From: Hevea brasiliensis
Lineage: Eukaryota > Streptophyta > Magnoliopsida > Malpighiales > Euphorbiaceae
DNA: 64,000 bases
Direction of reading: 5' to 3'
NCBI RefSeq assembly: GCF_030052815.1
Contig: NC_079501.1
Span: 79,504,979 to 79,568,978, forward strand
This document shows, in pieces, positions 46,394-58,087 of this stretch (position 1 is the stretch's first letter; each line of letters begins with the position of its first letter). Below the pieces are notes generated by a model that was not told the origin of the DNA, did no database searches, and was given only the letters and a program-made list of their open reading frames with translations. The translations under genes and the position numbers were made by a program.

Positions 46394-47081
46394 ATTTCAT
46401 AAAATATGTTTTATGATGATTTTATAATTTGATAGTTGTGCACCACTGAGTTTATATACTCAGCGATAGCCATTTTTATGCTATTGCAAGTAGAGGAAAA
46501 GATAAGATACCTAAGTGAGAGCAATAGAAGCCGTACTCCTTTGACTAGCTGGGTATACTTCTAGGATACTTTTTTGAAATTTGTTTTGATATAAACTATA
46601 TGTACGTGTAAGAATCATTTGAGCAGTTATACAAATTAATGTAATACTATTTCATTGTAATCAAAGGAATATAATTTTGTAAGAATTATTCCTTTTGGTT
46701 GTGAATGAAGAAAATCATTAATGAAATATGGATTTGATGATTTGATGGATTAATGATATTCCCTTATTGCTACAGGTTTTATTAAACATGTTTTAAATTT
46801 CTGGATAATTGTGTTTTTAGCCGTTGCCATACTGGTTTTTCGCTAAATTTTTTTAAATTTTAAAAATACTTGTTTCTTCTTCTAAATAAATTCATGGTAT
46901 TTTTTAAATCTTAAAGTCACTAATAACTCTTTAATTTGACAATTTTAAATTGGAAAATGAATTTGAAATTATTTAAAATCTCTTGTAGTATGTTTAATGG
47001 ATTATCGGTAGGTGGAGTTTGGTAATTCATTAGGCATATTACGGGATCATGTCATATCTTATGAAATGGTAAGGTGTGACA
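46394..47081 (+). repeat. D 5' LTR, piece 3 with twin hairpin
   Basis: Continues the LTR after B and matches 63936 onward. The hairpins are CTGAGT/ACTCAG (46446-46451, 46458-46463) and GCGATAGC/GCTATTGC (46463-46470, 46480-46487, one G-U wobble). The LTR ends GGTAAGGTGTGACA at 47081. Confidence 0.85.
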
Positions 47082-47085
47082 TGTT

Positions 47086-47100
47086 TTGTTATTATCAGAG
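47086..47100 (+). promoter_or_regulatory. degenerate PBS of element D
   Basis: 'gttattatcagag' lies five bases after the LTR and resembles TGGTATCAGAG (tRNA-iMet) with two changes. Confidence 0.55.
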
Positions 47101-47280
47101 TAAGTTTTTATGAAAGTTTTGAATTGTATACTAGCAATATTTTCTTGATAAGTATAACTGCTCAAATGTTATTGATTGACACATATAGTATAATTACATC
47201 ATGAAAATAAACTCACGAGTAAAACTTTCTTGTGTTGGTTGTTTAGGGAGGTAGCAATCTTTGTGAATTAAAGTGGAAAA
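47101..47280 (+). other. leader of element D
   Basis: Short non-coding segment between PBS and gag; nothing else recognised. Confidence 0.5.
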
Positions 47281-48385
47281 GGGGGATAACTTCGCAGAAC
47301 AATCAGTGGCAGCTGAAGTTAGAGGAGAGGCCCCAGCCCCTCAGGGTGCAAAAGGGCTAGCTACACAAGCTCCTCCAATTCAGTTTTCTGCTCAATTTGC
47401 TTAGCAGATGGCTGCATTCTTCCAGTAAATGGCTGGCAATGTACAAGCCCAACCCCCACAGAGGTAGTATGATGAGCTGATGAAATATAGGGCTACGAAA
47501 TTCAAGGGAGTAGACCCGCTTGAGGCAGAATAGTGGCTAGAAAGAATGGATTGAGTATTTAAGAAGCTACAATGTACGGATGCTTTAAAGTTTGAGTATG
47601 CCGTCTCATTGCTTCAGGGGGACACGTATGAATGGTGGAAGACTATCCCAAACAGTCTGAGGGAGCCTCCCATTTTGACATGGGATGATTTTCTTTGAGA
47701 ATTCAAGCAAAAGTATGTCCCAGATACTTATGTGGACATGAAACTTCAAGAATTTCTAAGTTTGAGACAGGGGGAAAAAACAGTAGCCAAATATGAAAGA
47801 GAGTTCTCCTGACTGAGTCATTATGCGGGAGGCTTGCTTACTACGAGCAGAGACAGATGTAAGAGGTTTGAGGCTAGTTTGAGGCCAAGCATTAGAATGC
47901 AAGTGGCAGGTTTCCAGTATATGAACTTCTCAGATTTGATTTCATAAGCCTTTGAGCTGGAAAGAGTAAAACTTGAGGTGATAGCTGAGAAGGGAGTGAG
48001 AGAGAAAGAAAAGAATGTGAGGACTACTAATCAGAGTACAAACAGTAGCTTAGGAAAGAGAAAGAGTTTTGGGGGACCCAGTACTCACAAATTTGGTAAA
48101 GGCAGATATTTGGGAGAGAGGCCAGCTAGACCTAGTCAGTAAATGTCCAGAGGAACATCATTTATTTGCACTTGTGAGACCTATGGCAAGGTGCATGGGG
48201 GAATCTGTTTCAAGGCCACAGGAGCTTGTTATAACTATGGAGAAACTAGACATTTTGCCAAGGATTGCACTAGTGCACACTGACCTATGCCGTACACCAT
48301 AGCAGAGGGGTCAGCTCAGGGTTCTACCCCAATAGTGTAACAGTCTGCTAGTAAAGGTAGAGGTAGAGGCTAAGGCAGTACTACT
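47281..48385 (+). pseudogene. gag and zinc knuckle of element D
   Basis: Readable with stops: KYRATKFKGVDPLEAE, FEYAVSLLQGDTYEWWKTIP, EFKQKYVPDTYVDMKLQEFL, VAKYEREFS-LSHYAGG, the Del/Tekay gag core. At least six in-frame stops; several fall where relatives have Arg or Gln (CGA to TGA, CAG/CAA to TAG/TAA). The zinc knuckle near 48227-48270 reads CYNYGETRHFAKDC, its second Cys changed to Tyr. Confidence 0.85.
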
Positions 48386-48790
48386 ATGAGTCAGGGGATA
48401 GTAAATCAACCTAAGCAGAGTGGTGCACTAGCCCAAGTATATACCATGCTACAAAGAGAAGAAGCAGAAACTTCTAACGTAGTGGCTGGTATATTCTCTA
48501 TCTTTGAACAAGATGTATATGTATTATCTGACCCAGGCTTTACTTATTCATATGTTAGTGCTAGAGTTGTTTGTTATAATGCTATTCCTTGTGTGAAAAT
48601 GGACTATGATGTGTTGGTAACTAGTCCATTAGGATAAGAGATAAAGGTGAATAGATTATATTGGGATTGTCCATTAGTGATTCAAGGACACACATTTTTG
48701 TCTTATTTGATTGAGATGCCCTTTAAGGATTATGATTTTATTTTGGGCATGGATTGGCTATCCAAGACCATGCAATGATTGACTATAGAT
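48386..48790 (+). pseudogene. aspartic protease of element D
   Basis: VVAGIFSIFEQDVYVLSDPG, with DPG at the active site (relatives DxGSTHS; here DPGFTYSYV), then LVTSPLG, a stop, and IEMPFKDYDFILGMDWL near 48715-48760, the C-terminal protease strand. Confidence 0.8.
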
Positions 48791-49522
48791 TGAAGACAGT
48801 CACTTTTGGTCTCCCTAAGTATACAAATGTGGTGATACAAAGGGAGAGACAGTTGTTGCCCTCTAATCTCATCACAGCTGCACTAACTAAGAAGATGATT
48901 CGAAAGGGGTGTGAGGTTTATCTAGCTCATGTGGTAGACACACGTGTGGGGAGTCTAGATCTTAAGGATATCCCTACAGTGTGTGACTTTCCAGATATTT
49001 TTCCTGATGAATTGCTAGGATTGCCCCCGATAAGAGAGGTGTAGTTTGAGATTGAGGTTATGCCTAGAGTGGAACCAATATCTATCACTCCGTATAGGAT
49101 GGCGCCTATAGAATTGAAAGAATTGAAGGTGCAATTGCAAGAATTGCTTGATAAAGGGTTCATACACCTTAGTGTGTCACCATGGGGAGCACTAATGTTA
49201 TTTGTTAAGAAGAAAGAATGTACTTTTCATCTATGCATAGATTATAGACAGCTAAACAAGGTGACAGTAAAGAATAAATATCCTCTGCCAAGGATTGATG
49301 ATTTGTTTGATTAGCTAAAAGATGCAACTGTGTTCTCCAAAATAGATTTGAGATCGAGGTACTATCAACTGAGGGTGCAGGAGTAAAGTATTCCCAAGAC
49401 TGCTTTCAAGACTCGATACGGCCACTATGAATTTTTTTGTGATGCCATTCGGGTTAACTAATGCTCCAACTGCATTTATGAGCCTAATGAACACAATCTT
49501 CAGGCCATATCTTGATTAGTTT
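48791..49522 (+). pseudogene. RT N-terminal half of element D
   Basis: FPDIFPDELLGLPPIREV, a stop, then [60 protein letters not shown] and [16 protein letters not shown] surplus T in the run near 49433 shifts the frame before [13 protein letters not shown]. Confidence 0.87.
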
Positions 49523-50460
49523 GTGGTGGTGTTTATTGATGATATTTTGGTGTATTCGAAGAATGCAGAGGAGCATGATAAACACTTGAGAATTGTATTG
49601 CAGATTTTGAGGGTGAAGCAGTTGTATGCCAAGTTCTCCAAGTGTGAGTTTTGGCTGAAGGAGATTGCCTTTTTAGGGCATATTGTATCAGTAGAGGAAA
49701 TTAAAGTGGATCCTAGTAAGGTGGAAGCCATCCATAATTGGAAACCATCGAAGAATGTTATAGAAGTTCACAGTTTCCTTGGTTTAGCTAGGTGTTATTG
49801 CAAGTTTGTAGAGGGATTTTCTATGTTGGCATCTCCATTAATGAAGTTACTATGGAAAGATGTAAAGTTTTAATGGACTAAACAGTACCAGGAGAGCTTT
49901 GATAAGCTAAAAAGGTGTTTGACTGAAGCTCTAATCTTAACTTTACGTACACCGAGTAAAGAGTATACTATCTATAGTGATTCTTCTCATAATGGACTAG
50001 GCTGTGTATTGATGCAAGATAGAAATGTCATTGCCTATGCTTCACGCTAGCTTAAGCCACATGAGAGGAATTATCCCATTCATGATTTGGAGCTTACAGT
50101 AGTTGTCTTTGCCCTTAAGATCTGGAGTCATTACCTGTATGAGGAGAGATGTTACATTTATACATATCATAAGAGTTTGAAGTACTTGGGCACTTAAAAG
50201 GAACTAAATTTAAGGCAAAGGAGATAGCTAAAGTTGATAAAAGATTATGACTATTTGATTGATTATCAACCAAGGAAAGCTAATATGGTGGCAGATGCCT
50301 TAAGTCGGAAGACCATAGCTAGCTTGAAAGTTTCACTCCTGTCTATGGTGCATGACTTAAGAGCATTACATGCAGAATTGGTGATAGATACAGATGGGAG
50401 GATTTTGGCTACCTTACAAGTGAAGCTAATACTGATTGAATAGATTAAAGCCGCAGCTAA
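49523..50460 (+). pseudogene. RT C-terminal half and RNase H of element D
   Basis: RT catalytic box is FIDD ([17 protein letters not shown]). [22 protein letters not shown] and [17 protein letters not shown] follow. RNase H after a stop: [63 protein letters not shown]. Four or more stops. Confidence 0.85.
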
Positions 50461-51416
50461 GAATGATGACAATTATTTAAAATTAATAGAAGAGGCTCGG
50501 GATAGCAAGAAACCAGAATATTCAGTAAATGATGAAGGCATGTTGCTATACTAGGGTAGAATGTGCATTCCTAATGATGTGGGATTGAAGTGGATCATCT
50601 TACAGGAATCACATGATTCCCCATTTGCCATGCATCCAGGTGGGACTAAAATGTACATAACTATACAAGAACACTACTGGTGGAGAGGAATGAAGAAAGA
50701 CATTGCAGAATTTGTGGCTAAATACCTAACTTATCAGCAAGTGAAGGTAGAACACCAAGTGCCCGCAAGATTGTTACAGCCATTGCCTATTCCCGAGTGA
50801 AATGAGAAAGGATTACTATGGATTTTTTTATGGGACTTCCTTGAACTCAAAAGAATCATGATGCAGTTTGGGTGATTGTAAATAGATTGACTAAGTCTAC
50901 ACTTTTTCTACCAGTGAGGATAGATTATAGCCTGGACAGGTTGGCTAAGCTGTACATTGATGAAGTAGTGAGACTATATGGAGTGTCAGTATCAATTATA
51001 TCTGATAGAGATCTAAGATTTACTTCTAGATTCTAGGGTAGCCTTCAACAAGCCCTAGGAATAGATTGAATTTTAACATTGCATTCCACCCACAGACAGA
51101 TGGCCAATCTGAGAGAATAATTCAGATCTTGGAGGATATACTTCAGGCTTGTGTTATGAAATTTGAAGGAAGTTGGGATGTACACTTGCCTTTGATTGAA
51201 TTTGCTTACAACAATAGCTACCAATCAAGCATTGGAATGCTTCCTTATGAAGAACTGTCTAGTAGAAAATGTAGAACTCCCTTATGTTGGGATGAAGAGG
51301 GCGAAAGAAAGTCGATCGGCCCAGAGATTATACAACAGACTGAGGAGAAAATTAGAATCATTCGGGATAGACTAAAGGCTACGTCTGATTGGCAGAAATC
51401 CTATGTGGATCTGAAG
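50461..51416 (+). pseudogene. integrase of element D up to the Cassandra insertion
   Basis: HHCC remnant at 50600-50750 (ESHDSPFAMHPGGTKMY, HYWWRGMKKDIAEFVAKYLT, with the CxxC pair lost), core near 50820-51065 in shifting frames, then FNIAFHPQTDGQSERIIQIL with the catalytic Glu retained, PLIEFAYNNSYQSSIGM, and EKIRIIRDRLKATSDWQKSY. The frame is broken at 51416 by the TRIM. Confidence 0.85.
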
Positions 51417-51997
51417 TGTAACCCCCCTTGCTCCAACCACTAGAGGAATTATCCACTTTGGCCCACCCCATCCTGGGCCTCATGGTTTTGTCCTATAGGT
51501 GGAATGGAGAACTTCTTAGGAGGTCATCTATCCTAGGATTTCTCTCAAGTGAACACGCTTAACCCCGGAGTTCTTCTAACTCTTTAGGCCATTCCACCTA
51601 AAGGTGCGCCCAACAGTTTTCGCCTGGTTCATCCCCAAACCACACATCTACTAGAGGGGGCTTGGCTCTGATATCATCAGTAATGCCCCTACTCCAACCA
51701 CTAGAGGAATTATTCACTTTGGCCCACCCCATCCTGAGCCTCACAATTTTGTCCCATAGGTGGAATGGAGAACTTCCCAGGGGGTCACCCATCCTAGGAT
51801 TTCTCTCAAGTGAGCACACTTAACCCTGGAGTTCTTTCAACTCTCTAGGCCATTCCACCAAAATGCATATCTAGTGATTAGTTTACTCCATTTCAATATA
51901 TGATTCGGTTCATTCTTGCTCCCCATTTAGTCAAGGTCTCAAGTAAGGCCCTGCCTCCAGCCACAAATTATTTCCCCTTATCGCATGGGATGTTACA
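51417..51997 (-). mobile_element. Cassandra-like TRIM with 5S rRNA-derived LTR
   Basis: 581-bp insertion with TGTAAC/GTTACA ends and perfect target copies TGAAG (51412-51416 and 51998-52002). Two ~175-bp direct repeats (51428-51600 and 51685-51860) flank a short middle with an iMet-like PBS on minus (TGATATCAGAGCC near 51661-51673). On the minus strand each repeat carries a block resembling 5S rRNA: AGAACTCC, GGTTAAGTGTGCT (box A side), then CCTAGGATGGGTGACC and CTGGGAAGTTCTC (box C side). This combination defines Cassandra TRIMs, which would be transcribed from the 5S-like promoter and moved by other elements' enzymes. The left (3') LTR is incomplete. Confidence 0.88.
51767..51836 (-). promoter_or_regulatory. 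5S-derived internal promoter block, 5' LTR copy
   Basis: Best kept copy: GGATGGGTGACCCCCTGGGA on the minus strand differs from plant 5S GGATGGGTGACCTCCTGGGA at one base. A more diverged copy lies at 51505-51574. Pol III use is expected from Cassandra elements, not shown here. Confidence 0.75.
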
Positions 51998-52002
51998 TGA
52001 AG

Positions 52003-52052
52003 AGACGAGATATTAAATATAATGTGGGTGATAAGGTGTTTTTGAATGTTTT
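52003..52052 (+). pseudogene. D integrase fragment between TRIM insertions
   Basis: About 50 bp reading RRDIKYNVGDKVFLNV-like, which continues the frame before the Cassandra insertion. Ends at GTTTT (52048-52052), the left copy of the composite's target. Confidence 0.8.
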
Positions 52053-52409
52053 TTATATAAACCTGCCTAACTCCACCTCAAAAGCTAGCTCACAAGGGGA
52101 GGTTTGCAAATGCATATATATAACACCCAAGACCTCCTTGCAGAGCCGATGTGGGACGCATAATTCCCCACCCCTTTAGACTGAATGTCCTCGTGAAGTA
52201 ATCGGGGTCATGACTCGTTCACCGACCTCTCCCGAAGAACATCAAGGAACCTTTGTACATGGCCCACCGACCCGTACAGAGTGAGGCTCTGATACCAAAT
52301 GATATGAACCTGCCAACTCCACCTCAAAAGCTAGCTCACAAGGGGAGGTTTGCAAACCCATATATATAACACCCAAGACCTCCCTGTAGAACTGATGTGG
52401 GACGCATCA
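52053..52409 (-). mobile_element. second TRIM (TRIM2), 357 bp
   Basis: Terminal direct repeats 52053-52163 and 52300-52409 (~110 bp; right copy TGATATGAACC...GACGCATCA). The 136-bp middle has a perfect iMet PBS on minus (TGGTATCAGAGC at 52286-52297) and a PPT complement CCCCACCCCTTT at 52167-52178. No coding capacity. Left flank is GTTTT; right flank is TTAAAC then element C, so it has no target copy of its own. Confidence 0.82.
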
Positions 52410-52415
52410 TTAAAC

Positions 52416-53486
52416 TGACGTGAACCTTCAGATAACTGGTAACTTAAAAACCCACATTTAAGAATTAAAGGAACAATATGGAAAGCACTAAATCTAGATG
52501 TATGAATTTGATTCTTTGAACCAGCATAAAAGTGATGTGTAATTCAAAGAATAATATCAGATAGAATTGAAATTCTTGAGTTGTTTGGTCGTGAACCTCA
52601 AGCAATGAGCAACTTAAAACCCACATTCAATAAACAATGAACTCAAAATTGAAAACACTAAATTTAAGCTATACGAATTGGATTCTTTGAACCAGCACAA
52701 TCAGATTGATGTGTAATTCAAAGAAAATATTAAATATGGGATTCTTGACCTAATTCATATCGAGAATGAATAAACCAAGAATGTTATGCACATTAAACCT
52801 TACAAGATATAAATCTCAGTAAGTTAATGAGCTTCACAAAGCAAAGGCAACAACCAATTTACTCACTAATGTAGTAGAAATAATTTTTCGTTAATATTCA
52901 AAGTATGTCCCCCACCTCTCTTATAACATTTGTATTTATAGCCTCTTGGTCCCAAAGCTAAAGACTAAAATATCCCTACTTTAGTAACAGTTGCAAGAAG
53001 CTTTAAGTCCAAACAAAAATTAAATTACTAAAAGACTAAAAGGTCCTAAACAAAAAGCAAACTTAATACAGCAGCAACAAGGACATTTAAGTCCAAAAGA
53101 GAGGTTGTTATAACAGCAAGGAATATTCCTTCAAAAAAATGACAGCTACAATTTTGTGCATATGTGCATGTAACCCCCCAAAAAAGGTGCCAGCAGCATA
53201 TTTCACTCTTCATGTGCGTGGAACTTGATGCATGTACATGGGTGGATCTGGTGCATGCATGTCCACAGGTTATTCCATGTAACCTAATGCTCCACATGAC
53301 ACCTGGTCACTTCCAAGCTTAATTTTCACCAAATTTAATCCTTTATAATTTTCTTCATGCCATTCCAGCTTATAATCCTTACTTCTTAAGACTTCACAAA
53401 TTAAATTCTTAAGTGATTTAGCTCTACCTCTAGTAATTGGATCTTGTATGAAATCCTTTGGTGTGAATGTAGCTTGATTCTCATCA
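52416..53486 (-). repeat. 3' LTR of element C
   Basis: 1071 bp, TGACGTGAACC...TCATCA on +. Units 52421-52591 and 52592-~52762 are the 171-bp duplication. Candidate TATA on minus at 52932-52941. The right 217 bp encode the integrase C-terminus. Confidence 0.88.
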
Positions 53487-53632
53487 TTCCCCTCCGCTTC
53501 AAAAGGATACATCCTCGAAGTTGTTCCTGCATCAACACAAGGAGATAAATCAGCAACATTGAAGGTGGCACTGACATTATATTCACCGGGAAAGTCTATT
53601 TTATAGGCATTATCATTAATTTTGATTAGCAC
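53270..53632 (-). pseudogene. integrase C-terminus of element C
   Basis: LIKINDNAYKIDFPGEYNV, ATFNVADLSPCVDAG, then from the LTR boundary (53486) DFIQDPITRGRAKSLKNLIC, SKDYKLEWHEENYKGLNLVK and a GALGYME end. This gives the likely full LTR-encoded tail (~72 codons) that B has lost. 53633-53990 is the preceding part with DWVWVHLRKERFP-like motifs degraded. Confidence 0.85.
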
Positions 53633-54640
53633 TTGAAAAGGTCCATCACATCTTGGTTGTCATTTTGATTTCCTTTGAGACGGAAAACTCTCTTTGCACA
53701 AGCGAACCCATACCCAATCTCCAGGTTGAAATGTAACTTTCTTCCTTCCTTTTTTGGGTTGACTAGCATATTTTTCATTTTTCTTTTCAATTTGAAGCTT
53801 GGCTTGTTCATGGATTTTCTTCACCAATTCTGCTTTTCTTTTTCCATCTAAATTAGCAAGCTAGTTCACAAGCAAAGGTAAAAGATCTAAAAAAGTTAAA
53901 GATTGAAACCATACACAATTTCAAATGGAGAATAACCAGTAGAAGAATGCACATTTCTATTGTATGCAAATTCAACAAGTGGAATGCAATCTTCCCATTA
54001 CTTCAAATTTTGCTTCACCACAGCACGCAAAAGAGTAGTTAGTGTCCTATTTACTATTCAGTTTGACCATCGGTTTGTGGGTGACTAGTGGTGGAAAATA
54101 ACAAATTGGTGCCCAATTTTCCCCACAAAACCTTCCAAAAATGACTAAGGAATTTAACATCCCTATCACTAACTAAACTCTTAGGTATGCCATGCAACCT
54201 AACAATATCTCTAAAGAATAAATTTGCAACATTTGTAGTATCATCTATTTTATAGCATGGAATAAAATGTGCCATTTTTGAAAACCTGTCAATAACAACA
54301 AAAATTGAATCATGGCCTTGTTTAGACCTAGGTATTCCTAAGACAAAATCCATAAACAAATGAACTCAAGGATCACTAGGGGTAGGTAAAGGTGTATAGA
54401 AACCTTGTGGCAAAACTCTAGATTTAGCCTTAGCACACACAACACACCTAGCACATACTCTTTTAACATCTCTTTTCATATTCGGCTAATAAAAATGTTC
54501 CTTTAACACATCTAAAGTTTTGGCAACACCAAAATGACCCATTAATCCACCAGCATGGGATTCATTCATAAGCAAATCATGCATGGAACTCTTAGGTGCA
54601 CATAATCTATTTTCTCTAAACAAATATCCATAGTGCCTAT
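53633..54640 (-). pseudogene. integrase zinc domain and core of element C
   Basis: 54054-54359: [51 protein letters not shown] and HPQTDGQTE, so both Asp and the catalytic Glu are visible; one missing base just after the Glu gives two stops. The HHCC part (54400-54640) is readable with a stop. 53633-53990 covers the C-terminal β-barrel region. Confidence 0.85.
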
Positions 54641-55162
54641 AAAATTTCTCAAAAGCATTCTTTTCACAAGTAGCATATCCTTAGCAAAGTCATCATCTTC
54701 AGCATATAATTCTTTCACATATTTGAATCCTAATAACTTTGCATCAAGAAGGGCAAGAAGATTATACCTTCAAGATAAGGCATCAACAACCACATTATTT
54801 TTCCCATGTTTATATTGAATCACATATGGGAAGGTCTCAATGAACTCAATCCATTTTGCATGATGCCTACTCAACTTATTATGCCCCTTGATATGCTTCA
54901 ATGACTCATGATCTGTGTGGATGACAGATTGCTTTGGTCAAAGGTAATGTTGCCACATTTCCAAGGCACATACGAATGCATACAACTCTTTGTCATATGT
55001 AGAATAGTTCAAAGCTGCTCCATTAAGCTTCTTACTAAAGTAGGCTATTAGTCTCTTATCCTGCATTAAAACGGCTCCAATACCTATTCCTGATGCATCA
55101 CACTCAATCTCAAAAGTCTTAGAAAAATCAAGTAAAGCCAACATAGGAGCGGAACATAACAT
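54641..55162 (-). pseudogene. RNase H of element C
   Basis: [52 protein letters not shown], then stop and further RNase H ([14 protein letters not shown], degraded) down to 54641. Confidence 0.83.
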
Positions 55163-55195
55163 GTCTTTAATTTTGTGAAAAACATCATCTTGTTT

Positions 55196-55639
55196 CTATT
55201 CCCAAATTAAATTAACATTCTTTTTGACAAGATCATTCAATGGTGCTACAATGGTACTGAAATTCTTAATAAATCTTCTATAGAAACTAGCTAGTCCATG
55301 GAAACTACGTACTTCAGATGTAGACTTTGGAATGGGCCAGTCTCTAATAGCTCTAATTTTTTCATCATCAACTTCAACACCATTAGCACTAATGACAAAT
55401 CCTAAAAAAACAACCTTTTCCATGTAAAATGAACATTTCTTCAAGTTAGCATACAATTTTTCATTTCTTAACACATCGAATACAACTCTTAAATGATGCA
55501 TATATTCATTCATGTCTCTACTGTAAACCAATATATCATCAAAATAAACAACAACAAATTTTCCAATAAAAGCACGCAACACATGATTCATTAATCTCAT
55601 AAAAGTGCTAGGAGCATTAGTTAACCCAAAAGGCATCAC
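55196..55639 (-). pseudogene. RT C-terminal half of element C (YFDD intact)
   Basis: [79 protein letters not shown] stop at 55196 separates it from RNase H. Confidence 0.9.
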
Positions 55640-55715
55640 TAACCACTCATATAGTCCATGCTTTTATTTTAAATGTAGTCTTCCATTCATCACCTACTTT
55701 CATGCGAATTTGATG

Positions 55716-56564
55716 CTATCCGCTTTTCAAGTCAATTTTGGTAAAAACACAAGCACCATAAAGTTCATCCAACATATCATCCAATCTAGGCATAGGGTGG
55801 CGATATTTTACAATGATTTTTTTGACCGCCTTACAATCCACACACATGGGCCATGTGTCGTCTTTCTTTGGTACCAAAAGGATGGGTATAGCATAAGGGC
55901 TCGGACTTTTTCTCACATAACCCTTAGTTAGCAATTCCTCAACTTGCCTTTGTAATTCTTTAGTTTCTTCAGGGTTAGTTCTATAGGCTGGATGGTTGGG
56001 AATAACTGCTCTAGGTACAAAATCAATCTGGTGCTCAATCCCTCGAATAGGTGGTAGTGTAGGTGGCATCTCCTCGGGTAGCACATCCTCATATTCTTGC
56101 AAAAGGGAGACAACAACACTAGGCAAATTGGGGTTAAGGTCAGATGTGGATAAACAAGAGTCCTTAAACACAATTAATAACATTTGCTTGTTGGCAAACA
56201 TGGCATTCCTCACATCTCTTCCTTTAGCATACAAGCTTAATTTTCTCTCCCCTCTTTTCGTACTGCTCTCCTTTTGCGTCGAAGATTCACCTTCTTCAAA
56301 CACTCTTAGAATGTTTTCTTTACTCTCTTTTCTTTCCTCACAACCACCCTTGTCTTGCTCACTCACAATATTTTCACTCATTTTCTTTTCACTCCTTTTC
56401 TTCTTTGTTCTCTTTTTGGCCACTCTTGATTTTACCTCACCTATTGCTTGCTTAAGCCTTGTTTGGTCTTCATAAATCTGTTTTAGTGTCATAGGTGCCA
56501 AAATGATTTTCCTTCCATTCATTTCAAAAGAGTACCTATTTTTATACCCATCGTGAATCACCAT
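55716..56564 (-). pseudogene. protease end, linker and RT N-terminal half of element C
   Basis: MVIHDGYKNRYSFEMNGRK, the Lys/Glu/Ser-rich linker, [74 protein letters not shown] and TKIDLKSG, then a stop. A frameshift near 55660 leads to the next RT piece. Confidence 0.88.
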
Positions 56565-57181
56565 TCTATCAAATTGCCATGGTCAGCCAAGTAACAAATG
56601 GCCAGTTTGCATTGGAAGGAAACTAGTACTTGTTTTGTTACTTTCACCTCACCACATTCATTCAACCACTGCAATTTATAGGGTCTAGGGTGTTTCAAAG
56701 TCCTTAACCCTAATCTCTACACCAAAATAGTACTAGCAACATTGGCACAACTTCCCCCATCAATGATGACACTACAAGCTTTATCTTAGATAAGACACCT
56801 TGTATGGAAAATTATTTCTCTTTGCAATTCATCACCAACATCCTCTTTTACTTGAGAATTTAATTCTCTCATAATCATTAGAGCACTTCCTTTAGCAGCA
56901 TATTCTACCTCTACATCCTCTTCCCCTGAAGATGTGTAATCACTCAGAATTTCCTCCTCTGTTTTCTATCTCACCATTTTCTCTCATGACTATGACTCTC
57001 TTGTTAGGGCATTGAGAAGCTATGTGTCCACTACCTAAACACCTAAAAGAATTCACACTTTATTTTGGGTAGTAGCAGTTACCTCCTTTCCTTTACTTTC
57101 TACAAATTTCTTTTCCACCTTCTTTTCCTTTTCCTCATTTTTCTTATATTTGCTAATAGCCTTTTCCTTATCCTCCTTCTT
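56565..57181 (-). pseudogene. zinc knuckle and protease of element C
   Basis: The knuckle near 57015-57060 reads NSFRCLGSGHIASQC: the first Cys is Ser (compare KCFRC in B). Protease shows IIDGGSCANV-like with Asp kept (56758-56766). About 50 bp present in B are deleted near 56616. Several stops. Confidence 0.8.
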
Positions 57182-58087
57182 CTAGTTAGACTTCCAAGAT
57201 GAAGAAGTACCTGCATTTCCTCTAAATTTTAACTTTCTTTTATGTTGCCTTTCTACCTTCATAGCCATGTGGACCATATCCTCCAACTTAACATAGTGAT
57301 GTAATTCAACAATATGAGCAATCTCCTTGTTTAGCTCATTTATGAATCTAGCCATGGTGGCTTCTCTATCCTCCTCCACATTTGCTCTAATCATAGCAAT
57401 TTCCATTTCTTTATGATAATCTTCGACACTTTTAGAACCTTGAGTCAATCTTTGTAACCTCTGATGTAGCTCTCTATAGTAATAAGTAAGAACAAATCTC
57501 TTCCTTATTATAGTTTTCATCTCACCCCATATTGCAATTGGTTGCTCATAATTTCTCCTTCTACTAATCAACATCTGATCCCACCATACCAAAGCATAAT
57601 CAGTAAATTCTACTGCTGCCAGCTTTACTTTTTTCTCCTTCAAATAATGATGACAATCAAAGACAGCTTTTACATTCCTTTCCCATTCTAGAAACACATC
57701 CGGATCATTTTTCCCTTGGAAAGAAGGTATGCTTATTTTAATACTCTTGATATTGTCATCTACCCTATTCCTCTCTTTTTCTTCTCTTCTTATCCTCCTA
57801 TCCCCTTTCCTCCTATCTTCAGCTCTTCTCTCATACCTATCCCTCCTAGGTATTTCAACCTCAAAATCATAGTTATCAATCTCATTTTCATCAGATTCAA
57901 CTACTGGAGGTGTAGGATCCTTCCTATTTGGCCTTCTCTCATTTTGCCTATCTCTTTGCTCCAATCTTTCCAACCTATCTATGATTCCATTGCACACAAC
58001 ATTCATTCTTTCAAATTGTTGTCTGACAGCCTGCATATAGAATGGATTTTCACCTTCCCTCTCACTACCATCACCCCTTCTAGACAT
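57182..58087 (-). pseudogene. gag of element C (longest intact gag of its family here)
   Basis: 301 codons from ATG 58085-58087: MSRRGDGSEREGENPFYM, Arg/Asp-rich N-terminus, IPSFQGKNDPDVFLEWERNV, KVKLAAVEFTDYALVWWDQM, RFVLTYYYRELHQRLQRLTQ, KEMEIAMIRANVEEDREATM, MVHMAMKVERQHKRK. Ends SWKSN at a stop where other copies run into the zinc knuckle, so the capsid core is open but cut from the rest. Confidence 0.9.

Noticed and set aside
51505..51836. Possible 5S rRNA gene
   Set aside because: Two partial 5S-like blocks with diverged sequence inside TRIM LTRs; not full-length 5S genes.
52053..52409. TRIM2 as an independent insertion with its own target duplication
   Set aside because: Left flank GTTTT and right flank TTAAAC do not match; the matching GTTTT lies beyond element C.
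55996..56475. 159-codon + strand frame
   Set aside because: Antisense shadow of the linker/RT region of element C.
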